Positions 55,403 through 64,000 of a DNA stretch of 64,000 nucleotides are shown here, piece by piece. Source of the stretch: Peromyscus leucopus (lineage: Eukaryota; Chordata; Mammalia; Rodentia; Cricetidae); the NCBI RefSeq assembly GCF_004664715.2, contig NC_051069.1, positions 12,700,501 to 12,764,500 of the forward strand, given 5' to 3'. The notes under the pieces were generated by a model that was not told where the DNA came from, made no database searches, and was given only the letters and a program-made list of their open reading frames with translations. The position numbers and the translations under genes are program-made. Each line of letters starts with the position of its first letter. The stretch's first letter is position 1.

Positions 55403-55719
55403 TTTCGGTACCAAGGGAAGGAGGTTTAAAAAAAAAAATCTGTTTATCTTCCCTCTCAGTCAGAGTTGGGGGGGACGACTCTGAGAAGCCAGTGAGGCAC
55501 AGTTAGTGGGTGAAAGTCACGGGAATTGTGAGAAAAGTGTGGCTGCAGAGGACTCCCTGCTGCGGTATTGGTGGCAAATGACAGCAATGGGAGCCATTTT
55601 CTCCTGAGTCTATCCAACATCTAAGCCTTTCTTGCAGTAACTGAATTCTCACAACAACACTGTTTGTTTCGATGTAGATAAGAAGTTGGCCTCCCAACAG
55701 ATTCCTGCACCATTTGGTC
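55403..55719. other. unassigned sequence
   Basis: It starts with an A-run (55428-55438). No gene or repeat is recognised. Confidence 0.4.
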
Positions 55720-55863
55720 TCCAGGGGGTGGTGCTACTGAGAGAGGACTGAATTCTAAGAACACTAACTTCATCTGTTGATAGAATGGGGCATCTGGCTA
55801 GAGGAAATAGGTCATTGAGGATGTGTCTTTAAAGGGTGTATCTTGCCCTTGCTACTTCCTGTC

Positions 55864-55904
<41 letters not shown>

Positions 55905-56078
55905 TTCCTCTCCTCTTCCTCCCTCTCCCTCTGACACAGTCTCCCACTACCATTATGTTCTTCCTCACCACCAACACTGGAGTCAGCCAACCATGGCCGG
56001 AAACTATGAGTCCAGATGAATCTTCCTTCTCTCAGTAATTTCTCACATTTGCCACAGCGATGAAAAGCTGGCCTGCAC
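55720..56078 (+). repeat. MaLR-type LTR with (GTCT)n
   Basis: 'agaggaaataggtcattgag', 'agggtgtatcttgcccttgc', 'cattatgttcttcctcacca' and 'gccacagcgatgaaaagctg' are LTR landmarks. A GTCT array (55864-55893) has expanded inside it. Confidence 0.75.
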
Positions 56079-56084
56079 ACAGTT

Positions 56085-56175
56085 GATAGGCCCATTTTAC
56101 ATAGGAAAACGAGGCACAGAGTCAAGAAACACTTGAAGCTAACAGACAGTATGGCTAGAAAGACAGACTCTTAGT
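56085..56175 (+). repeat. MIR SINE remnant
   Basis: 'ggcccattttacataggaaa' and 'acgaggcacagagtcaagaa' match the MIR core. Confidence 0.65.
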
Positions 56176-57694
56176 TTTGGAGGCCAGAGTGGGAACGAGG
56201 GTTCCTCAGAGAGCGACGCAGAGCCACCTCACTAAAGAGAGGGGCCTGCTGTGGAGACTGGAGGGACAGCCGCGAGGTGGAGTGGGGTGGAAGTGAAAGA
56301 ACTTGCACAGGGGTGTTCATACTTGAGGTTCACCACCAGGAGCTGCTGTGTCCTGCAGTTCCCGTAGGGTGGCTCCAGGACCTCCTTACTTGGAATGGTT
56401 CTCTTTGGTGGCGGCTCATGGAGCAATAATGATTTCCTCTCCGCAAGGCAGTATCGTGTTCCCTCCTACCCCACTGCCCTTGGTTCCCAAGAAAGCTCAG
56501 GTTTACACAGACCTGTTCTCTGGAATAGAAGCTGTAGCCGTGGCTAAGCCTTCAATGTGCCGATTCTGTGCGGGCACCGGGCATGCCTGATCCTTCCAAT
56601 AAACACAACCCTCCTGTGGCACAGTGGCTACCCTTTGCTTTTCTAATGGATTCCCCCAAGCTCTACACAGCTTCCATAATTTGCCCAAAGTGATTATGTA
56701 ACTGTCCTGGCAGGAATGAAGATGTTCTAAAGAGACGCTGTGCCCCTCCCTTTGACCATCAACTGTCAAAACAATGGTCCCATGAAACTGGAATTTCCCC
56801 AGGAATCTCACGCTGGGAGGAAGGAACAGGCTGAACCTGCCTGCTACCAGTCAGAGGGGGAGCTTGTGTCTTGGAAAGAGATTTCAATTGGTCCTGGCAG
56901 TGTGTCAGACCACGTGACAGGCGAGACTGGAGCGGAGACATGACAGGCAGGACCGCATCTTTACCAGAACTGCTTAGCTATACATAGTTCTCGCCTTCTG
57001 TTTAAACCTAAACCTCATGTCAAGACCCTAAAGATGGATTTGGGGGGTCAGGTGTGGGGTGTCCATGGACTACTTTATTAGTTCCCCTTCCCGACATCAT
57101 CACGTCGAATGAACCTCCTCTCTCTGCTTTTCAGGGTTACTTGTGTGTTTAACCGGCCTATGCGGATAGCCTGGCTTGTTAGGGCTGCCTAGGCTCTGAC
57201 CCTAACTAGGCTGGTCACAATTATGTAATAAGTGATGGACCTGAGATTTGGCGTCTAAGAGCTGGGCACCGGAGGTTATAGCCTCACGCACCTAGCTGCA
57301 AGCACTTTGGGGGGTTGCTCAAGTACTTCTCAAGAAGTCTCGGTGCACCAAAAAGAACCAAAGGCTGTTGCAACATCAGGTGAGAAGCTTGGACAAGAGC
57401 AGCCAGCATCTCTTTCTGTGACCATACTGATTCTGAAATGTTGATAGATGAAACAGCAGTGTCAGGAGAGAATCTGGAGGTACTGGCCTTGGGGGAAGAC
57501 ACAGATGGAGGGGAAGGGGACGTCACTGGTCTCCTTCTTTACCGCTGCTTAATCTAAAAGCCACACCATTTGAGTGTGGCTTTACCCAGGAAGGACCCCC
57601 AAAGCTGTCTAGTTCTCCATTCGTTCCCTCAAACAAAACACGCGGTGAAATTATGGACGGTTTCTGTCTTAGTTTCCCGAAATTTTAAAGGAAA
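56176..57694. other. SINE-free unique stretch
   Basis: About 1.5 kb without a recognised repeat. Overlapping frames of 60-100 codons near 56348-56943 have no recognisable domain. An E-box CACGTG lies at 56912-56917. No exon is recognised. Confidence 0.45.
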
Positions 57695-57905
57695 TAAACA
57701 CGCGGGGTAGAGTTTCTGTTCTGTTGCTAATGATAAAATATGCTGATCCCAAGTGACTTAGGCAGGAAAGGGCTTCCTTTGGCTCACAGCTCCATGCGGA
57801 GAGAGTCCGTCATGGCTGGGGAGGCATGGCAGCAGGAACGGGGAGCTGGCTGATCGCATCTCAGCCTCACTTCGGAAATAGAGAGCGGCCAGCAAATGGG
57901 ACAGT
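57695..57905 (-). repeat. MaLR-type LTR fragment, antisense
   Basis: 'ggaaagggcttcctttggct' and 'gcatggcagcaggaacgggg' match the same rodent element as 38439-38785, here cut short. Confidence 0.7.
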
Positions 57906-57955
57906 TCATAACGTCTCAGTGGCTGTCCCTGTGACACATTCAAAACCATCCTCTA

Positions 57956-58258
57956 AGGCTGGAGAGACGGCTCAGTGGTTTGTAAGGCACTTGCTTTGCG
58001 ACCTAGGGGCCTGGGTTTGAATCCTCTAAACCTGTGTAAAAGCCAGTCATGGTAGCATACATCTGTAATCTGGGTTATCCCAAGTGAGAGGCAGAAGCAG
58101 GAGGCTTCCTGGAAGCCCAAGGCCAGCGAGCCTGTGTATACTGCAGTAAATAAGACACAAATCCAAACTGAGTTGAGGGCAAAGACTGACGTCTGAAGTT
58201 TTCTCTGACCTCTACAAATGCACCGTGGGATATGCATGCCTGCGTGCACGGGCGCACG

Positions 58259-58308
<50 letters not shown>

Positions 58309-58320
58309 CACGCACGCACT
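57956..58320 (+). repeat. B4-type SINE with (CA)n(CGCA)n tail
   Basis: Head 'gctggagagacggctcagtg', middle 'agccagtcatggtagcatac' and 'gtcctgacc'-type 3' region, then a CA array (58262-58302) and CGCA units. Confidence 0.87.
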
Positions 58321-59529
58321 TATACAAACAAACATGACATGTAACTGTCTTCGGTTGCTTCTCAGTCTGTGTGTGTGTGTAAGCCAGGACTAGAGTTTGG
58401 ATCCTCAGTTCCCAAGTAAAAAAGCCAGATGATATGCTAGAAAGCTAGTTCCATGGGGGTGTAGGATGGCAAGAGTGATGAGGGAAGGCAGGTGGAAACC
58501 CCAGGCTCTTCAGCTGCTCTAACCAATAGGGAGACCATGGGAACCCAGAGGAGACAGAACCAGGAGAAACTTTAGGGCTGACTTTGCTTGGGGCCTGACT
58601 GGTGTGACTCATGAAAGAAAGACTGCATCTTAATTAGACATGTTACTGAGAGCTGTGTGCTCTTGAGATGTGACAGCTACATGGGTAGGCACTGGGTGAG
58701 GAAAGGGGCCAGAAGGTCACTCTTGCAGGATAGGCCTGTGTCCTTTAGGATTTCTAGCCTTTAACATGATATTTATTATTCTCGCCTTAGGAAGGTTTCT
58801 GGGAACAGCCTTTTGACCAATTGACCACGGACCTGTTTGTCAGGATATCTGAAAAACCAAATGGTCCACACACCTCTGGAAAGCACCGCTGTGTGGCTCC
58901 CTGCCCTCTGAGGAAAGAGGATGTGAGTGAGGCCCAGAAAGATGGAGAGAAGAAAAATTGAACCAGGTGGTCTGTGGAAGGCCAGGTTTCTTTCTTGAGA
59001 TCTCTGCCAGCTTTGAAAAGAGCCACAGGGACCCACGCCAGCAGCTGCCACTTGCCAGAAGCCACTGCAGCCTGGCACAGAGACTCTAATTTTTATTCAG
59101 AGTCCCCACAGCTGTTTGGTCTAGTTTTTTGTTTTTTTTTCTTTCTTTCTCTGGGACCTTTTTCCCAGCAGAAGTTACCACTTTGGAGTAGGTGTGACAA
59201 CTAGTGTACGACTCAGATCCCTTGGGTGACTGACTCTCTTACCACCTTGGAGGAAGCTAAGCTGCTGAGATGCGGGGAGGCTGGGTGGGAAGGAGTGCTG
59301 TGGGTGACTAGCAATGTCTGCCGTGAGTGCAGGATACAGACTAGGAGTCAGGACCTTGTCTCATTCATACCCCACTCCCTTCCTTCTCCATCTATCAAAA
59401 GGGGCCGGCCACTGCCACACTAGGCCTAGACTCCCTGATCTTCAGCACACATCCCTCATCCAGAAGGAACATCATTGATACTTAAAATAGAAACATCCTC
59501 ATCGGCTTTGTAACAAAGAGTGAAAAGGA
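58321..59529. other. mostly unique stretch
   Basis: A possible degraded B4 head lies at 58385-58450. The rest is unique with no recognised gene; overlapping minus frames at 58776-59078 lack recognisable domains. Confidence 0.45.
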
Positions 59530-59755
59530 CCAATAGCTAGTTTGATGGTCCAAGCCTGCAACCTCAGCAGCTCAGGAGTCTGAGCCAGGGAGATTGGAAG
59601 TTCAGGGCCTGCCTGGGCTACAGCATGAATTCAAGGCTGGCCCGTGCAACTGAATGAGACTATGTCAAAGTCAAAGGAGGGCTGGGAATATAACCCAATG
59701 GGAGAGTACTTGCCTAGTCTGAGCAAGACCCCAGTCTCAATCCCCACTGCTGTCC
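59530..59755 (+). repeat. B1-like plus ID-like SINE pair
   Basis: 'gaagttcagggcctgcctgg' and 'ttcaaggctggcccgtgcaa' are B1-like; 'ggctgggaatataacccaat' and 'agtacttgcctagtctgagc' are ID-like. The B1-then-ID order is the reverse of B4. Confidence 0.65.
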
Positions 59756-59774
59756 ACCCCCCAACAGCCTAGAG

Positions 59775-59975
59775 TTTCGGGACATTTGCTTTACATCAGG
59801 TACCATGTTACATGTTTTGTGTATAATACCTCATTTAATTCTTGAAACAGCATTAAGGGGTATGTACTGTCACTCGTCTAGTTATGTAGATGAGGAACAT
59901 AGGCACAGAGATTAAATAAGTTTCCCAAGGTCACACAGCAAGGAAATGATATTACCTACGTTTGACTCAAGAAAA
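59775..59975 (+). repeat. MIR SINE, well preserved
   Basis: 'catcaggtaccatgttacat', 'acctcatttaattcttgaaa' and 'tttcccaaggtcacacagca' follow the MIR consensus from 5' region through the core to the 3' end. Confidence 0.85.
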
Positions 59976-60025
59976 TTAAATGTGAAAACTAATGCTCCTA
60001 ACTGTGAGTGTGTGGACTTAACTGT

Positions 60026-60028
<3 letters not shown>

Positions 60029-60056
<28 letters not shown>

Positions 60057-60140
60057 GAGACTTTGATCAGATTTGCAAATGGAAGTTGGCAGAGGGCAGT
60101 GCAGATGGGGAAGGTCAGTCCTGGGCCCAGGGCCATCAGG
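60029..60140 (-). other. T-tract with unidentified adjacent sequence
   Basis: A 28-bp T-tract (60029-60056) followed by 'gagactttgatcagatttgc'. On the minus strand this is an unknown sequence ending in poly-A, which could be a short retrocopy. No source gene is recognised. Confidence 0.35.
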
Positions 60141-60465
60141 GAAGTGGTCAGAAAATGCCTGTGAATGCGTTTGTGTGAACGTGTGGTAGAGAGTTGGTTA
60201 CGCAGAGTTAAGTTCAGAGAGACTTCGATGTGAAGGTTTTGCGGACCAGTGGGATGCTGTTCCTAGTAGCACTCATTACTAGGAAATCAAGGACCTGATG
60301 ACCATTATCCTATTCCACGGGCAGAACGTCCTCACTGTTCTGTTTCACAGGACACAGACTCTGAAGTCTGCATGGCACCTCACACTAAATGCCAGGACCT
60401 ACTGAGGCTTTTGAGAAGTAGAGAAATTTCCCTCGGCTCACATGTGCAGGAGAAAAACCTGGTGC
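60141..60465. other. unassigned sequence
   Basis: No gene or repeat is recognised. Confidence 0.4.
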
Positions 60466-60940
60466 TGGTCTGGGGAGGTAGCTCAGCTGACAAAGTGTTT
60501 GTCTTGCAAACAGGAGGACCTGATTTGAATTCCCAGCAGGTGTACAGGAAGCTGGGCATAGTAGCTTTGAAATCCCAGCACGAGGGCAGAGAGAGATACT
60601 GGGCTCACCGGCCAGCCAGCCTAGCCTCCTAAGTTCTAGGCAGGAAGAGACCCTGTCTCAAGAAAGAAGGGTGGCGTATGGAGGGTGGCTCAGCAGAGGA
60701 CCCGAGTTCAGGTCCTGGTCAGATGGCTCAAGTTGCCTATGAGTCAGCTCCAGGGGATCTATCTATCTCCTTCCGGCTCCCTCAGACACTGCACGTGTGT
60801 GCACAAACCATGCACGGGCACACACACATACATATAATGTTTTTTTAACAGAAAGGTAGGCGGGGCCTGAGGAATGACACCTGAGGCTGTCTTCCAGCCT
60901 CTACTCACGTGAGCATGAGCATATGAGCACAAAGAAAACC
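60466..60940 (+). repeat. B4-type SINE split by a B2-family fragment
   Basis: 'ggtagctcagctgacaaagt' and 'agagaccctgtctcaagaaa' lie before the insertion and 'cctgaggaatgacacctgag' after it, all B4. Confidence 0.85.
60675..60847 (+). repeat. B2-family fragment inside B4
   Basis: 'gggtggctcagcagaggacc', 'gtcagctccaggggatctat' and a CA-rich tail ending in a T-run mark a diverged B2/B3 copy. Confidence 0.65.
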
Positions 60941-62033
60941 ACAGTGTTTGGTAAATGATACCGAAAGGCTCTGCCCTCTGGAGCATCCCTAACTACTGGA
61001 ACGCTGCCCTTCCAAGTCCTTGTAGCCTTTGCGCTCTAGAGGGCCAGGGAAGTGTGTCTCATCCAGGGGCTTCTACCCTCTGCTGCCCTGCAGACCGGAG
61101 GAAGAGGAGCCCACCCTATTCAACTGCCAATGCTCCTGGATACCTTATCCAGGGTTAAAGCCTTTTCAGTGACTGGCCACTATTTCACTGTGAAAGTCTA
61201 GCTTTTCTCCCTGTAGCCCGTGACAATAACCACGATATATTGCTACCTGCTTGAACCGGGTTTCAATTTGGTCTGATTCATTGCCTGCCTCACAGTCCCT
61301 CTAAAATCTCAGTGTATGGACTTGACTTCCGGGTGGTTCCCAGAGAGAAGGGCGTCTGGATTCCAGGGAATGTGAGTGTCTTCAGACTCACAGAAAGCCT
61401 CCAGGATCCCTGCAAAGGTCTCCTAAGCCTTTAAGTATTTCCTCTCTTAAATCACACAACACGGCCCAGGCAGAACATTGTCAAGCCCCTCCTTCCTTGT
61501 GTGTAGACAGTCGTTTGCTCTCCTGGCTAGACAGGCTGTCCTTCTTGGCCGTCGGCTGCATTGTGCTTTTCTTGGGTTTATCTGAGTGATGTTTTTAAGG
61601 TTGTGTTTGGGGGAGGGGAGGTTTTCCCTGAAAGAAATGGTTTCTTCAGTCGGCCTTGGAAACATGAGTTTGAATCTCTTTTGGCGTGTTTATGGCCTGG
61701 ATGACAGACCAGACATGTGAAAGGAAGCGTTATCCATCACTTGTGCCAATGCTGTGGCTTTTATTTGACATCTTTCCATTTAGGTGATGCGAATCCCTAA
61801 AACCAGCCCGGTGATGTATCACCACTTAGCAGGACACACGACTAGTCTGCCAAGCTTTGGTCTCCGGGTACAATTTATTTTTACTTCAACCTAGAATAGG
61901 TCTCTTAGTGTGTCGGGTGGTCGGTTGATCTGAGCAGGTTATGGGCATGGCACCCAATGAGGTACAATATGCCACACACGATATCACATCAAGTTCACAC
62001 ATGTGAGAAATGGCCAGTACTAGGGACCAAATG
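60941..62033. other. SINE-free unique stretch
   Basis: About 1.1 kb without a recognised repeat or exon. Confidence 0.45.
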
Positions 62034-62245
62034 ACCCTCAAATTATGTTGAAACTCCATCCCCAATACAATAGTGTGAAGAGGTGTAGGAGGTTTCCAAG
62101 GTAACCGGGTCACGAGGTCTTTCCTCTTCTGCCTTGTGGAACCCCAGCAACAAGGCCCCACTTTCCAAGGAGACACAGGCCCCACCAACACCAGCTGAAG
62201 CTGCTTGATCTTGGCTCTGAATTGTGAGAAACAAATTTTTACATT
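62034..62245 (+). repeat. old MaLR-like LTR fragment
   Basis: 'aattatgttgaaactccatc', 'aggtaaccgggtcacgaggt' and 'tctgaattgtgagaaacaaa' follow an old mammalian LTR in forward order. Confidence 0.55.
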
Positions 62246-62567
62246 TTATCAATTGGTTTTAGCGCTTTTACACATGCATACATGGACTAACTTGTTTATT
62301 GAACTAATCAAGCACTTGCTCCCATGACTATAAGAAAAAGCATTATGGGCAGGGCAGTGAAAACAATACTTTCCAATGGCAGGGGCCACAGGATGGAGAA
62401 TGTGGCAACCGTGCCAAGTTCTTGTACTTTTCTGAAACTGATAATCAATGTTATACGTAATGCCCTTAGATGTACAGCTTTTGAGTATATTTGGAAATGC
62501 CTTGCCGACACACATAAAAAGCTTGCAAACCACCGGTCCATTCACAACAACATCAATAGACGCTAAG

Positions 62568-62571
<4 letters not shown>
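62246..62571. other. unassigned sequence
   Basis: No gene or repeat is recognised. Confidence 0.4.
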
Positions 62572-62635
<64 letters not shown>

Positions 62636-62662
62636 CCTCTCCCTCCCTCCCTCCCTCCCTCC
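62572..62662. repeat. (CT)n(CCCT)n compound array
   Basis: About 58 bp of CT passes into CCCT units. Confidence 0.97.
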
Positions 62663-62739
62663 CCATCCTCTTCCTCTCTCTCCCTTCCTAGACCCCCTCT
62701 CCAGTTATTTACCATTCTTTTCTTTAAATTTTGTTGGCT

Positions 62740-62942
62740 TTTTTTCCTTTCTGAGACAGGCTAGCTTCAAACTCACGGTGGCCAAGGACAGTCTTGATTC
62801 CCACTCCTCCTGCCTCCACCTGCAGAGTGCTGGGGTCACAGGCACGCACCGCTACACTCGGTGTAGGAACTGCTAGGTAGGGATCAAATCCAGGGCTTCA
62901 GACTTGCTGGACCAGCACCCTGCCAGCTGAGCTCCAGCCTCT
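62740..62942 (-). repeat. B4/RSINE1-type SINE, antisense
   Basis: 'ctttctgagacaggctagct', 'agagtgctggggtcacaggc' and 'cctgccagctgagctccagc' show the B1-like part then the ID part. Confidence 0.83.
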
Positions 62943-64000
62943 GCCCTGAGAGATTTTGCACCCGTATAACTGTGGTTTTGTTGATTTGTGCTCCTGGGTT
63001 TGGTGCCTGCTGTAACATCTTGCCTGATGTGGACTAGGTGCCATCTCCCCTCCCTGTTTGCCATGTGGCTAGCAACACCTAGGATGATGACCTTGGAAAT
63101 GACATGCTCAAGATGCAGTGCCTCAGGAACACAGAGGCCCCGAGGAGCGGTACACTGCCCCAACATCTAGACTCAAGCCAAGTAAGCAGCTTTTCTGTGC
63201 CACTGAGATTCCAAGGTGTACCTGTAACCATGCTGGCTTTCTCTTAACTCATAAACCTGCTGAAACAAGGAATATGTTTTAAAAAATGTGCCCCTCTTAG
63301 GACAATACTTGACATTCCTCAGAACAGGTCAGCACATTTTATGTTTGGTCACCATGGGAGAAAAAATTTCATAGTTGCCTAAAAATTAACTCTCCCATTT
63401 ATTTAAAATATTCTCTGTCTGTTGATCATAAGGCACATGGAATGTGGTTCTCTGTCAGTGAGAGGTCTGGTTTTTTGTTTGTTTTTTTCTTTTTAACCCA
63501 ACAGTTTTCAGCCGAAAGCTGGAGTTAGTGATTAACTATAAGAAGTGTGCTTTAGATTAGATTAAACACGCCTGCTGCCAGGTGCTGGGCTGAGTGGGGG
63601 ATTTCAGAAAGAAGAGGAGAAACAACTGTATTATTTTTCTCAATCTTAAACTCAGAAATTAGAAAATTAGTCAGTTTTGCTCTAAATATTTGTCTGAATT
63701 GGTACCTTAGGTTTATAGTGCCCTCAACAAAGCAGAAATTTTATCTTCCCAGACTTCAGCTTCAGCAAGTCTAAAATGAAGGGTAGCATGTCCTAGGACT
63801 GAGAAGCAAGTAGGGCCTAGTCTGTTAAAGCTAGAGTCACCACCAGAAATGTAAGAGAAGCAGCTGGAGGGGGCGGTCACATCTACCCCGGCCTGATGCA
63901 TGGCACAGTGCATATCCATAATGCACACAGTAAGTATCAAGGCCTTTGACCCTCCCTCAGTAGCTTCGCTTGTTGGAGTTTGTTTTGGAGTTATGAACTT
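62943..64000. other. SINE-free unique stretch to the window edge
   Basis: About 1.06 kb without a recognised repeat or exon; the last 700 bp are AT-rich. Confidence 0.45.

Overview
This 64-kb window is non-coding, repeat-dense mammalian DNA, almost certainly from a cricetid rodent (vole, hamster or deer-mouse group). The rodent call rests on many B1, B2/B3, B4 and ID-type SINEs and rodent MaLR LTRs. The cricetid call rests on the young B1 copies, which carry the 'gcgcaaagctacacagag' tail variant, and on an LTR-like repeat at 39905-40327 that I associate with muroid and cricetid genomes. Species cannot be told from the sequence. I recognise no protein-coding exon, tRNA gene, rRNA gene or CpG island. 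Most open frames are products of microsatellites, a minisatellite or SINEs. The window could be intergenic or lie inside a large intron; nothing here decides between them.

Layout. 0-9 kb: scattered B2/B3/B4 SINEs, two pieces of an old DNA transposon (4697-5430) with an AT-rich palindrome, long CT/GT tracts, a hAT-like fossil at 6.6 kb, then a 2.2-kb SINE-free stretch. 9-22 kb: B4 and B3 copies, three MaLR LTRs (the one at 11647-12000 has TG...CA ends and a TTAAT target duplication), an Lx-type L1 piece (12.6-13.5 kb), an older antisense L1 (17.5-18.7 kb), and a 536-bp solo LTR at 21166-21701 with a CTATC duplication inside an older B4. 22-34 kb: MIR and B4 remnants, a 31-copy 17-bp minisatellite (26908-27445), an L1 3' piece split by a B2-family SINE, and several nested SINEs, the clearest being a B1 inside a B1 (32251-32584). 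34-48 kb: a SINE-poor purine-rich stretch, an inverted (GT)n/(AC)n pair, a G-rich minisatellite, a dense SINE block (38.8-43.1 kb), and MaLR, L1 and L2 fossils. 48-64 kb: muroid LTRs, an L1 ORF2/3' end, compound CA/CT arrays, a MaLR inside a B2-family SINE, an ERVK-like LTR (55076-55402), MIR elements, and SINE-free ends.

There is no operon or pathway to describe. The biology is a record of retrotransposition (nested insertions that can be ordered in time by their target duplications), tandem-repeat growth, and a few SINE-free islands that may hold conserved regulatory DNA. Repeat family names come from recall of consensus sequences and were not searched, so class-level calls are firmer than subfamily names. 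I found no convincing undescribed genetic system. The most unusual structure is the 17-bp minisatellite, which is open in all three forward frames.
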